Source: an uncultured Clostridia bacterium (GTDB taxonomy: Bacteria > Bacillota > Clostridia > Oscillospirales > Acutalibacteraceae). From it: DNA of 38,626 nucleotides. This document shows positions 21,194 through 30,419 of the stretch, one piece after another. The notes under the pieces are model-generated. The model saw only the letters and a program-made list of their open reading frames with translations, did no database searches and was not told the origin of the DNA. The stretch lies in NCBI GenBank assembly GCA_946531445.1, contig CAMNAP010000009.1, positions 1-38,626 on the forward strand, given 5' to 3'. The position numbers and the translations under genes are program-made. The first letter of the stretch is position 1. The number at the start of each line of letters is the position of its first letter.

Positions 21194-22675
21194 TTACTTT
21201 TCAAAAGGGTTTTCAGTCGGGTATAAAAGGGCTTTAGGCTGATTGTAAGCTATGTCACCGACTCCGAGAAGTCTGAACACCTCAAAGAGCGCCTTGCCGT
21301 AGTGACCGAAGGCAACTGCACCGTGGTGGGGGAAGTGCTTTTCAATAAGCACGTGACGGTAAAATCTTCCCATTTCGGGGATTGCGAAAACACCGATACC
21401 GCCGAAAGAGCCGGTAGGAACGTCAAGGATTTCACCCTGAGCGATGTATGAGCGGAGAACGCCCTCGCTGTCACACTGAAGGCGGTAGAAGGTGATGTCG
21501 CCTGCCGCAATATCGCCCTCAAGAGTGCCTCTTGTAAAGTCGGGCTCGCTTCCCTCGGGCTCAAGGAGTCTGTGCTGAATCAGCTGATACTTAACGGCCC
21601 TGTCGGCGCACATCTTACAAGACGGTGTATTGCCGCAGTGGAACGCCATAAACGTATCGGTTAAAGTGTAATCCGTTTTGCCCTTGATTTCCTTTTCATA
21701 AAGTGAAGCGGGAACGGAATTGTTGATGTCAAGAAGCGTTACCGCGTCGGCTGAAACGCAAGCGCCTATGTATTCGCTGAGCGCGCCGTAAATGTCAACC
21801 TCGCACGAAACGGGAATTCCGCGGCTTGCAAGGCGGGAGTTAACATAGCAGGGCTCAAAGCCGAACTGCTCGGGGAAAGCAGGCCAGCACTTGTCTGCAA
21901 AGGCAACGTATTTTCTTGCGCCCCTGTGCGCGTCTGCCCAGTCAAGAAGCGTGAGCTCAAACTGTGCCATTCTCGGCAATAATTCGGGGTAGTTGTTTCC
22001 CGTAACTCCAAGCTCGTTTGCCATATCCTCGCAAACTGCGGGTATACGTTCGTCGCCCTCGTGCTCTTTGTAAGCAACAAGGAGGTCAAGCTCTGAATTC
22101 TCTTCAATTTCAACGCCTATCTCGTATAAGCCCTTAATCGGCGCGTTGCAGGCGAAAAAGTCCTGCGGACGCGGACCGAAGGTGATAATTTTTAAATTCT
22201 TAATTCCTATTACGGCTCTCGCAATCGGAATAAAATCAGCTATCATTTTTGAAATATCGTCAGCTGTTCCAACGGGATATGACGGAATGTAGCCCTTTAA
22301 TCGGCGCATTGCAAGATTGTAGGAGCAATTGAGCATACCGCAGTATGCGTCGCCGCGTCCGTTAATAAGGTCACCGTCGCCCTCAGCCGCCGCTACAAAC
22401 ATAACGGGACCGTCAAACTTTTCCGCAATCAGCGTTTCGGGAGTTTCAGGGCCGAAGTTACCGAGAAATACAACAAGCGCGTTACACTCTTTTTCGTTAA
22501 CGTCTTTAACCGCATTGAGCATATCAAGCTCGTTTTCAACCGTTACGGGGCATTCGTAGATTTCACCGCTGTACGCTTTTACAATTGCCTCACGTCTTTT
22601 AATTGAAAGACCAATCGGGAAGCAGTCGCGCGATACGGCAATAATGCCGAGTTTTACTTCAGGTATGTTTTTCAT
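21194..22675 (-). CDS. L-fucose/L-arabinose isomerase family protein
   Basis: 493 aa; VVFLGNFGPETPETLIAEKFDGPVMFVAAAEGDG, FHCGNTPSC, HHGAVAFGHYGKALFEV. Confidence 0.75.
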   Translation of the reverse strand: MKNIPEVKLGIIAVSRDCFPIGLSIKRREAIVKAYSGEIYECPVTVENELDMLNAVKDVNEKECNALVVFLGNFGPETPETLIAEKFDGPVMFVAAAEGDGDLINGRGDAYCGMLNCSYNLAMRRLKGYIPSYPVGTADDISKMIADFIPIARAVIGIKNLKIITFGPRPQDFFACNAPIKGLYEIGVEIEENSELDLLVAYKEHEGDERIPAVCEDMANELGVTGNNYPELLPRMAQFELTLLDWADAHRGARKYVAFADKCWPAFPEQFGFEPCYVNSRLASRGIPVSCEVDIYGALSEYIGACVSADAVTLLDINNSVPASLYEKEIKGKTDYTLTDTFMAFHCGNTPSCKMCADRAVKYQLIQHRLLEPEGSEPDFTRGTLEGDIAAGDITFYRLQCDSEGVLRSYIAQGEILDVPTGSFGGIGVFAIPEMGRFYRHVLIEKHFPHHGAVAFGHYGKALFEVFRLLGVGDIAYNQPKALLYPTENPFEK

Positions 22676-24063
22676 AAATTTTCCTCCTTGTAAAAATCCT
22701 TTAATGCGGGATATATTTTTCTGAATTTTTTATATTTCCTGTTATAAGCTTCAGCATTTTCCGAATTCGGTTTTACTGAATACTCAATTATAGGCCTGTT
22801 GTTAATGCCTGCGGCAAGAAGTGCTCCGCCGAGTGCGGGGCCCTCGTTCTGAATAACAGATAATTCTGCGCCGAGAATGTCTGCTAAAATCTGCATCCAC
22901 TCCCTGTTTTTAGTACCGCCGCCGCAGACGGTTGCTGTTTTGATTTCATCGGGACATAGCTCAATGCAATCCCTTATTGCAAACGATACGCCCTCAAATA
23001 CAGCCCTTTGCATATCCGCCCTTGTAGTTGAATGAGTGATTCCGACAAACGCGCCCTTTACGTCGCCGTCGTTATGAGGACAGCGCTCACCTGAAAGATA
23101 GGGCAGAAAGTATAAGCTATTTTCTTTGCCTGAGCTTACGTTGTACGGCGTTTCAAACACAACCTCGTTGAGCCATTTGTTACAGCTTGCGGCTGAGAGA
23201 ATACAGCCCATAAGATGATATTTTCCGTTTGCGTGACAGAAGGAGTGAAGCGCGGGGTTAATTGTTTTAACATACTTTTCCGTCGGGATAAAAACGGTTC
23301 CGCTTGTACCGAGGGAGATATTACATTGCCCCTCGTGTACGGTGTCTGTTCCGATTGCTGCTGCGGCGTTGTCGCCCGCGCCTGCAACTACGGAGCAGCT
23401 GAGACCGAGTTTATCCGTTTTGCCGATAACCTCACTGCTTTCGTAAACCTTTGGAAGATAGCTTTCATCAATGCCGAGAATTTCAAGCATTTCGGCTGAC
23501 CACTTTCGTCTTTCAACGTCAAAGTAAAGCGTGCCCGAGGCGTCGCTGACATCTGTTGCAAAAACGCCTGTCAGCTTGAAATTAATATAATCCTTCGGCA
23601 GACAGATTTTTCGGCATTTTTCAAAAATCTCAGGTTCGTTTTCTTTAACCCACAGAATTTTCGGAGCGGTAAAGCCTGCAAAGGCAATATTGCCTGTAAG
23701 CTTCTGCAATTTCTCTTCGCCGATAACGGTGTTAAGGTACTCGGTTTCTCTGCCGGTTCTTGTGTCGTTCCACAAGATTGCGGGACGAAGAACATTTCCG
23801 TTTCCGTCAAGCATTACAAGACCGTGCATCTGGCCGCCTGTACCGATGCCTTTAACTTCACTTTTGTCAACTCCCGCAGTCAGCTCTGAGAGACCCTCTT
23901 TAACAGCGCGCCACCAGTCGTCGGGCTCCTGCTCGCTCCAGTTAGGCTTTGGAAACGAGAGCGGATACTCCCTTGAAACTGTTTTGAGTATCTCGGCACT
24001 ACTGTTAATAAGTATCAGCTTAACCGCCGAGGTTCCGAGGTCAATGCCTATATAATAACTCAT
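22672..24063 (-). CDS. xylB: FGGY-family kinase, xylulokinase-like
   Basis: GIDLGTSAVKLILI, GGQMHGLVMLD, AILWNDTRT, NISLGTSGTVF, GGGTKNREWMQILADILG; 4-nt overlap with isomerase. Confidence 0.8.
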   Translation of the reverse strand: MSYYIGIDLGTSAVKLILINSSAEILKTVSREYPLSFPKPNWSEQEPDDWWRAVKEGLSELTAGVDKSEVKGIGTGGQMHGLVMLDGNGNVLRPAILWNDTRTGRETEYLNTVIGEEKLQKLTGNIAFAGFTAPKILWVKENEPEIFEKCRKICLPKDYINFKLTGVFATDVSDASGTLYFDVERRKWSAEMLEILGIDESYLPKVYESSEVIGKTDKLGLSCSVVAGAGDNAAAAIGTDTVHEGQCNISLGTSGTVFIPTEKYVKTINPALHSFCHANGKYHLMGCILSAASCNKWLNEVVFETPYNVSSGKENSLYFLPYLSGERCPHNDGDVKGAFVGITHSTTRADMQRAVFEGVSFAIRDCIELCPDEIKTATVCGGGTKNREWMQILADILGAELSVIQNEGPALGGALLAAGINNRPIIEYSVKPNSENAEAYNRKYKKFRKIYPALKDFYKEENL

Positions 24064-24164
24064 TTTAAAACCTCATTTTGTTAGATTACAGTTATTATAA
24101 CATATCTGATAAAAAAAGTATATCGGTTATTTCCTGTTTTATTATATCACAACAAATAAAAATA

Positions 24165-24200
24165 GTACAGCCTGAAGGCAGACTGTACTGTTTTTTGTTT
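24165..24200 (-). terminator. Intrinsic terminator after lipoprotein gene
   Basis: Minus-strand AGTACAGTCTGCCTTCAGGCTGTACT followed by ATTTTTATTT. Confidence 0.75.
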
Positions 24201-24202
24201 AA

Positions 24203-25177
24203 TTATTTCTGAAGGTCAAAACCGCCTGAATAGTACCAGGTTTCATAGCCGTATTCTGTTTTGTAGTCGTCAAGAACTGATGCAAGATTCGGCTTATCCT
24301 TTTCATCAGCGCCCGTATAGCTTAAAACAAAAGCAGTTGTCTCGGTTGCCTGTGTTTTGTCGCCTGAAGAATAATTCTTGCGGATTGAAATACCTGAGGA
24401 ATATGCTGTTGAAACGCCGTCCTTTTCAACAACAAGCTGATTCTTTTTGTCAAGTGAAAGCTTGTAGCTGTCTTTTCCGAGAGTTAACGTGCCGTCTGCA
24501 ATTGTAATTGTACCTTTTTCGTTTGTCCACGTTCCGTTGTAGGAAGCGATGTCAATCGGGTTTTTAGCCATCGCCGCGTCAGCGCTTCCCTTTTCGTCGG
24601 CGCGGTAAAGGGCAACAAGCATTGACTGAGCCGATGTCATATTTGTATCTGTGGTGTCCTCAACGGTTACTGTATAAAGCGCGTCATTTTCGATAGTATA
24701 GGCTGTGTAGCCGATAACTGTACTTTCAGTTGTTTTACCCTCTGTATCCTCGCTCTCCATTTTCATCTCCTCACAGATGATTTTGTAGCCGTTAATTTCA
24801 ATACAGGTGTACTTGATTTCACTGCTTCCGTAATCCTTTGACTCTGCAACAGCTGTTCCGTCCTCGTTGTAGGTGTAGGTTGTGCTGCCGTCAGCCATTG
24901 CCCATACTCCTGTTAAATCGGGGTCAATTTTCCCGTCTTTAATTTCAGACAGGGAATTGTATTTGCCCTTTAGTCCGAGCTTCGCATCAGTTACCATAAG
25001 GGCTTTTAGCTTTTCAAGAAGATTGATAGGCTTTGCTTTTTCACTTTCGCCGTCTTTAGCTGCTTCTGTTTGCGAAGCGGCAGTTGTTGCGGCATCCTTT
25101 TTTGTGCTTGCTGCACAGCCTGCGAAGCACGCGATAACCAATGCAACAGCAAGCATAATTGTTATAACTTTTTTCAT
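24203..25177 (-). CDS. Hypothetical lipoprotein
   Basis: Lipobox LVIACFAGCAAS; low-complexity AATTAASQTEAAKDGE linker then beta-rich repeats. Confidence 0.7.
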   Translation of the reverse strand: MKKVITIMLAVALVIACFAGCAASTKKDAATTAASQTEAAKDGESEKAKPINLLEKLKALMVTDAKLGLKGKYNSLSEIKDGKIDPDLTGVWAMADGSTTYTYNEDGTAVAESKDYGSSEIKYTCIEINGYKIICEEMKMESEDTEGKTTESTVIGYTAYTIENDALYTVTVEDTTDTNMTSAQSMLVALYRADEKGSADAAMAKNPIDIASYNGTWTNEKGTITIADGTLTLGKDSYKLSLDKKNQLVVEKDGVSTAYSSGISIRKNYSSGDKTQATETTAFVLSYTGADEKDKPNLASVLDDYKTEYGYETWYYSGGFDLQK

Positions 25178-25262
25178 ATCTTACCTCCTGAATTATGTGA
25201 ATGTATTATCTGAATAACCAAATTATAGCATAACGACTGTTTGAATTCAAGACAAAGCAATA

Positions 25263-25291
25263 TTGCCTTCTAGAAATGAATTTGCTATAAT
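25263..25291 (+). promoter_or_regulatory. Sigma-A promoter of metallophosphoesterase gene
   Basis: TTGCCT - 17 nt - TATAAT. Confidence 0.65.
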
Positions 25292-25344
25292 ATATTAGAA
25301 ATCCAATCTGAAAAAGCCATGATTCAACATAAAGGATGGTAAAA

Positions 25345-26691
25345 ATGAAAAAAGTGTTGAAAAAAACAGGAAAAATTATAGGTATAGTGCTGGCTTGCAT
25401 AATCGGCTTTCTCGCAGTTCTTTGCGTAATTACGCTTATCTGGGGCGGTGCTCAGAGAGCAAAGGGAAGCGTTTATAACGAGTTGCCCACCGTACCCGAA
25501 GACTTCAAGCCTGAGATTCGTCTGGTTATGTTTACTGACACTCATAACGAAAACGAAAATGTTGCAGACGCAATTGATACATCTTACAAGCTTTTTGATA
25601 ACGACAAGACATATAAAGGCGTTGACGCTTTCTATTGCCTCGGCGATATTTCAAGCATCGGCGGAGATAACGATTATGCCGCTTACAAGGAAACGCTTGA
25701 TGCTCACGTGAGAAAGGAAACAACCTGCATCACAATTCACGGAAACCATGAATTCAAGCAGAAAAACGATTATTACGATTATTTCAAAAAGAACTTTGGC
25801 TATGAGCCTGACAACGTTCAGGAAATAAACGGTTTTTCGTGTATCGCTTTTTCGGGCGAGCGCTCACTTACAGAGTGGACGTTTACTCCGAAAAGTCTGA
25901 AATGGCTTGACACTCAGATTAAGGACGCAGAGAAAAAGGCTGACGGCAAGGCGGTTTTCGTTTTCCAGCACCCTCACCCTTGGGGTACTGTTTACGGAAG
26001 CACCGTATGGGGAGACCCGCAGATTAACGTTGTTCTTAACGGACATACAAATATAGTTGACTTTTCAGGTCATTCACACTATCCGCTCAACGACCCGAGA
26101 AGTATAAATCAGGCTTCTTACACATCAGTCGGCTGCGGCGCAATGGCAAGATTTGAGCTTGACAACAACTACATAGTAGGTCAGCACCCCGACGGATATG
26201 AGGATGCGGCTCAGATTTGTATTGCTGAAGCAGACAGCGACGGAAGCGTAAGAATCCGCGGCTATGACTTGCTTTCAGATACATATTTCTGCGATTATTA
26301 TATTGATAACGTAAATGATAAAAAGGAATATCCTTACACCTTCAAGAATATGAAAGCTCACGACGCAGCTCCTGTTTTCAGGGAAGGAACAAAGGCAAGC
26401 GCAAAGAAGAATGAGGAAGGCGAATGGGTTATCTCCTTTGATGAAGCTCAGGCTGCAGAAGACTATATTGTTCACGATTATAAGGTAACGATTAAAGACG
26501 AAAACGGCAAAAAGATTTTCGCCAAAAACTTTATTGATGATTACTATGTAATTGACGGTGATGATACGGCTGATTTCAGAATCGGAAACGACACGCTCGA
26601 ATCGGGTAAAAAGTATAAGGTTACCGTGCGTGCCGAAAGCGCTTATCACCAGTATTCAGAGCCGATTACACTTGATTTTACAGCTGAATAA
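25345..26691 (+). CDS. Membrane-anchored calcineurin-like metallophosphoesterase
   Basis: N-terminal TM; MFTDTHNENEN, YCLGDISSIGGDND, IHGNHEF, VLNGHTNIVDFSGHSHYP; start moved from 25336 to 25345 (aaaggatgg SD). Confidence 0.85.
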   Translation: MKKVLKKTGKIIGIVLACIIGFLAVLCVITLIWGGAQRAKGSVYNELPTVPEDFKPEIRLVMFTDTHNENENVADAIDTSYKLFDNDKTYKGVDAFYCLGDISSIGGDNDYAAYKETLDAHVRKETTCITIHGNHEFKQKNDYYDYFKKNFGYEPDNVQEINGFSCIAFSGERSLTEWTFTPKSLKWLDTQIKDAEKKADGKAVFVFQHPHPWGTVYGSTVWGDPQINVVLNGHTNIVDFSGHSHYPLNDPRSINQASYTSVGCGAMARFELDNNYIVGQHPDGYEDAAQICIAEADSDGSVRIRGYDLLSDTYFCDYYIDNVNDKKEYPYTFKNMKAHDAAPVFREGTKASAKKNEEGEWVISFDEAQAAEDYIVHDYKVTIKDENGKKIFAKNFIDDYYVIDGDDTADFRIGNDTLESGKKYKVTVRAESAYHQYSEPITLDFTAE

Positions 26692-26705
26692 TTCCTACTT
26701 ATAAC

Positions 26706-26735
26706 TGTCCCGGAGGTTTACTTCGGGACTTTTTA
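26706..26735 (+). terminator. Intrinsic terminator after metallophosphoesterase gene
   Basis: GTCCCG ... CGGGAC then TTTTTATT. Confidence 0.7.
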
Positions 26736-26762
26736 TTATTTATTTAAATTTACTATATTATA

Positions 26763-26791
26763 TTGATTGTTTGTAAAAAATATTGTATAAT
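26763..26791 (+). promoter_or_regulatory. Sigma-A promoter of MFS-glycosidase operon
   Basis: TTGATT - 17 nt - TATAAT. Confidence 0.7.
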
Positions 26792-26824
26792 TTAGTCAAG
26801 TTAACGGTAAAGAGGCACTTCGAT

Positions 26825-28057
26825 ATGAGAGACAGATCAAAACAGTCGTCCGTGCTGATAATAGTTTTATGTTGGCTTGCTTATACAGTTGCGTATATGG
26901 GCAGGCTCAATTTTAATGCATATATAGAGCCTATAAGAAATCAGCTTGGCGTTTCAAAAACCGAGCTCGGACTTGTCAGCTCTTTTTTCTTTCTTTCATA
27001 CGGCGCAGGTCAGCTTTTTCACGGCATAATGTCAAAAAAATATAACACGCGGTATTCAGTACTTGTTGCGCTTATCGGCTCTGCAGCGGTAAATCTTGCT
27101 ATGGGTTTTTGCGCCGATGCCGTAATTATGAAATATTTCTGGTTTATTAACGGCGTGTTTCAGTCAATACTTTGGAGCTCGGTTATAAAAACACTTGCAG
27201 ACAGTCTGTCTGACGATATGCTTCCTAAGGCGGTAGTTGTTATGAGTACACCGCCCGCGCTCGGAACATTTCTTGCATACGGCATGGCGGCACTGTTATC
27301 CTCTTTTCAATCCTCATATAAAGTGGTGTTTTTCATTCCGGCGATTTTACTCACGTTAGCGGGTGCAGTTTGGTTTGTGTTTATCGGCAAAGCGAATCAG
27401 ATTAAAAGTGAAGCACAACAGACGCCTGTTAAATCTGAAAAACAGAGCGTCAGCTTTACTCCCGCATTTGTATTCGGCGCAGTACTGCTTCTGCTCACTG
27501 CGGTTTCAAACGGATTTATCAAGGACGGAGTTACAACCTGGACTCCGTCAATACTCAAAGAGCGCTTCGGTATGAGGGAATCCTTTTCAATTCTCATTAC
27601 CGTAATACTTCCGCTTATCGCCATTGCGGGCTCGTGGTTTTCAACGCAGCTTCACAAAAGATGGAAGAACACCTCTTCACTTAACGCAGGGCTGTATCTC
27701 GTTGAAGCAGCAGTTCTCTTCTTAGTTATGATTACAGCGGGGAGCGGCTCGGTTAAAAGCCCGATTGTTCTTATCGTTCTTTTCAGCTTCTCGGCACTTC
27801 TTATGAGCGCGGTGAACAACATAATTACAAGCATTATTCCGCTATATATGCGTGATAAAATGGGCTCGGGAATGCTTGCGGGCGTGCTTGATACCTTCTG
27901 TTATGTCGGAAGCTCGCTCAGTACCGGACTGCTCGGCTTTATCGCGGACAAAAGCTCATGGAACGGCGTGTTCCTTTGTCTGTTTGTTTTCGGAGCGGCG
28001 TCGTTTGTAATCTGTATAATTTCGGTTATCAAGCATAAAAACGAGGTGAAGGTATGA
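26825..28057 (+). CDS. MFS transporter
   Basis: 12-TM-like; YMGRLNFNAYIEPIRNQLGVSKTELGLVSSFFFLSYGAGQLFHG; track start 26783 falls in the spacer of the predicted promoter, so 26825 preferred. Confidence 0.85.
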   Translation: MRDRSKQSSVLIIVLCWLAYTVAYMGRLNFNAYIEPIRNQLGVSKTELGLVSSFFFLSYGAGQLFHGIMSKKYNTRYSVLVALIGSAAVNLAMGFCADAVIMKYFWFINGVFQSILWSSVIKTLADSLSDDMLPKAVVVMSTPPALGTFLAYGMAALLSSFQSSYKVVFFIPAILLTLAGAVWFVFIGKANQIKSEAQQTPVKSEKQSVSFTPAFVFGAVLLLLTAVSNGFIKDGVTTWTPSILKERFGMRESFSILITVILPLIAIAGSWFSTQLHKRWKNTSSLNAGLYLVEAAVLFLVMITAGSGSVKSPIVLIVLFSFSALLMSAVNNIITSIIPLYMRDKMGSGMLAGVLDTFCYVGSSLSTGLLGFIADKSSWNGVFLCLFVFGAASFVICIISVIKHKNEVKV

Positions 28058-28875
28058 GGGAATATACATTTGAAATTCCTACTTGCGATATAGGTAAAAC
28101 ATACGATAAATCGTGCATTACGGTTGTAAGCTCAAACGTGCGCTGTTATACAGAGGGCGACGAGGGCAAGCGTAATTGGTTTTACAGAGCGCCGTTTACG
28201 GTTCAGAATCTGATTAACGCCAACGCTGATATTATAGGACTCCAGGAATGTATGCCCGTTCATTATGAATGTATCAGCAATGCGCTCGGCGGCTACGGTA
28301 GCTTTATAGAATACCGCGACAATGCTGACAGTTCCGAGGGTTGCCCGATTTTTTACAATCTTTCAAAATTTGAGCTGTTGAGAAAAGGCACTTTCTGGCT
28401 CAGCGAAACACCTGACACAATGTCTGTAAGCTGGGGCGCCGCATGTTACCGAATTTGCTCATTTGCTATTTTAAAGCTTAAGAGTGACTCAAAGGAAATC
28501 GCCGTTTTTAACACTCATCTTGACCATGTAAGCGAGGAGGCGCGCGTTAACGGAATACGCCTTATACTGCAAAAGCTTAAGGAGTTCGGAGGTATGCCGT
28601 GCGTAATTATGGGCGATTTGAACGACTTTGAAAGCAGCGTTACATATAAATCGGCAACAGCACTTTTTGACGACGCAAAATATAAAACGGACGATACGGA
28701 TTCGGGAGCTACCTATCAGGAATGGGGAGAGTTGCCCGAATATGAAAATATCGACTATTTTCTTATTTCAAAAACAGGAATAGACGTAAAGCAATATAGG
28801 ATAATAAGAACAACCTACAATGGCGTTTATCCAAGCGATCATTACCCGATAATGTTGAAAATCAATCTTAAGTGA
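28054..28875 (+). CDS. Endonuclease/exonuclease/phosphatase (EEP) family hydrolase
   Basis: ADIIGLQECM, FNTHLDHVSEEAR, VIMGDLNDF, PSDHYPIML; 4-nt overlap with MFS gene. Confidence 0.85.
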   Translation: MREYTFEIPTCDIGKTYDKSCITVVSSNVRCYTEGDEGKRNWFYRAPFTVQNLINANADIIGLQECMPVHYECISNALGGYGSFIEYRDNADSSEGCPIFYNLSKFELLRKGTFWLSETPDTMSVSWGAACYRICSFAILKLKSDSKEIAVFNTHLDHVSEEARVNGIRLILQKLKEFGGMPCVIMGDLNDFESSVTYKSATALFDDAKYKTDDTDSGATYQEWGELPEYENIDYFLISKTGIDVKQYRIIRTTYNGVYPSDHYPIMLKINLK

Positions 28876-28884
28876 GGACAGAGT

Positions 28885-30411
28885 ATGACCAGAGGATATT
28901 TTGACGGCAGTATGCCAAGAGAGGTCCTTGAATATTATCTTTCGCGCGCTTCGTCGGCGCAGTGGATTTATCTCAGCGACACGCTTGACGACGACATACG
29001 CGCAATTGTTAACGCGGGAGTAAAATTTTTAGGCAGGGCTTCGGGAATCTGGAAGGGTGAAATGCCCGAGGAGAAGCATTTTGAAATGTCGCGTATTGCG
29101 GCGGAGAAAATTCACGCGGCTGACCCCGAAATTATTCTTCAGGCGTGTATCTTTGAGGCGCTTTACCGCGAGGACGTTGAAAACATTAAAATCCCGGCCT
29201 TTGTATTTGAGGCGTTCGGTATGCCGTTTGAGGACAGATGCTTTGATTATGACGCGTGCATTTTTGACAAGAGTGCAGGAACATGGGACGTTATGCCCGA
29301 CATATCTCAGACAGAAGCGCAGATGTGGTTTTATTATCGCGGAGTAAGATATATTGACTGTGGCTATGAAGCGTTTCATATGGGTCAGATTCATCTTTAC
29401 ACCGGTCATGACAGAGGTTATAAGGGAATAGGAAAAGTAATTGAAATGTTACGCGCCTACGCAAAGAAAAACGCAAGGCGCCACAAGGTTATTTTTGACG
29501 CGCATTCTCATTCGCTTGTGGTAAACGGAAAGAGCCTTCTTGATTACAACGCAATGCCTCTTACACGTTTTCCGATTCTTGACAGAAAGGGAGAAAAGCT
29601 CGTTCTTGTAAGAGAGGGAAAATCGGGCGGAGGAATTTCGCCTGAGGGCGTATATGAAAAGGCGCTCCCCTTTTTGTATGAATACGACAACTGGGGCGGA
29701 AGAGATATGTGGGCGCAGGAAAACCTCAGCTATGAGGAGCGCGCGTGGTCCCAGTGGTGGGGAGGCGACCAGATTTCATGGTTTGCCCACCAAAGTGAGG
29801 AGGATAGAAACACCTTCCTTGACTATACGTTCAAATGGACGGCAATTAATAACCCCGATGCGTTTTTTGCATTCCCTGTAAGGCGACCTCTCGGAAGCGG
29901 CGAGGTTGTAGGAAAATACCCGTTTTATCAATTCAACACCTGCTCAAACAGCTGTGAAAACGGTTATTCTCAGGAGGAGACTGTAAAGGCTCTGATTGAA
30001 GAGGGGTATGATAAATACAGAAAATATGCAAATCCTTCAGATATTCTTGACTTTGGTGCAAAGGATGTTGATGACCCGGAAACAGGAGTACGCTATCCCG
30101 AAAAGGTTGTTCTTTACGGAAGCTTTCAGCCGTATGTCGGAGCTGTTAAAAACGACTCTAACAGTGAGATTACAAGAATGTACTATATTGGAGACGGAAA
30201 GTATTCGCTAAGTTTTATAATGCCATATAAAGGCGAATACGATTTTGCCGTTTCTGTCTGGGGAACACTTTCAGCGTGTGTTTCAACCTCGCACCCGTTC
30301 CCGTTTTGCGGAACAGGCGAAAAGGGAAAGCTTGTTATAGAAGAGGACAACACAGTTGTCAAAATAACTTTTACATATATGACAAACAAAATTGAAATTG
30401 AAACAGCATAG
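28885..30411 (+). CDS. Uncharacterised 508-aa protein, possibly a TIM-barrel glycosidase-like enzyme
   Basis: Full ORF within GH operon; no family recognised; repeated acidic/aromatic barrel-like segments (FVFEAFG, VIFDAHSHS, FLYEYDNWGGRDMW). Confidence 0.6.
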   Translation: MTRGYFDGSMPREVLEYYLSRASSAQWIYLSDTLDDDIRAIVNAGVKFLGRASGIWKGEMPEEKHFEMSRIAAEKIHAADPEIILQACIFEALYREDVENIKIPAFVFEAFGMPFEDRCFDYDACIFDKSAGTWDVMPDISQTEAQMWFYYRGVRYIDCGYEAFHMGQIHLYTGHDRGYKGIGKVIEMLRAYAKKNARRHKVIFDAHSHSLVVNGKSLLDYNAMPLTRFPILDRKGEKLVLVREGKSGGGISPEGVYEKALPFLYEYDNWGGRDMWAQENLSYEERAWSQWWGGDQISWFAHQSEEDRNTFLDYTFKWTAINNPDAFFAFPVRRPLGSGEVVGKYPFYQFNTCSNSCENGYSQEETVKALIEEGYDKYRKYANPSDILDFGAKDVDDPETGVRYPEKVVLYGSFQPYVGAVKNDSNSEITRMYYIGDGKYSLSFIMPYKGEYDFAVSVWGTLSACVSTSHPFPFCGTGEKGKLVIEEDNTVVKITFTYMTNKIEIETA

Positions 30412-30419
30412 GTGACAGT

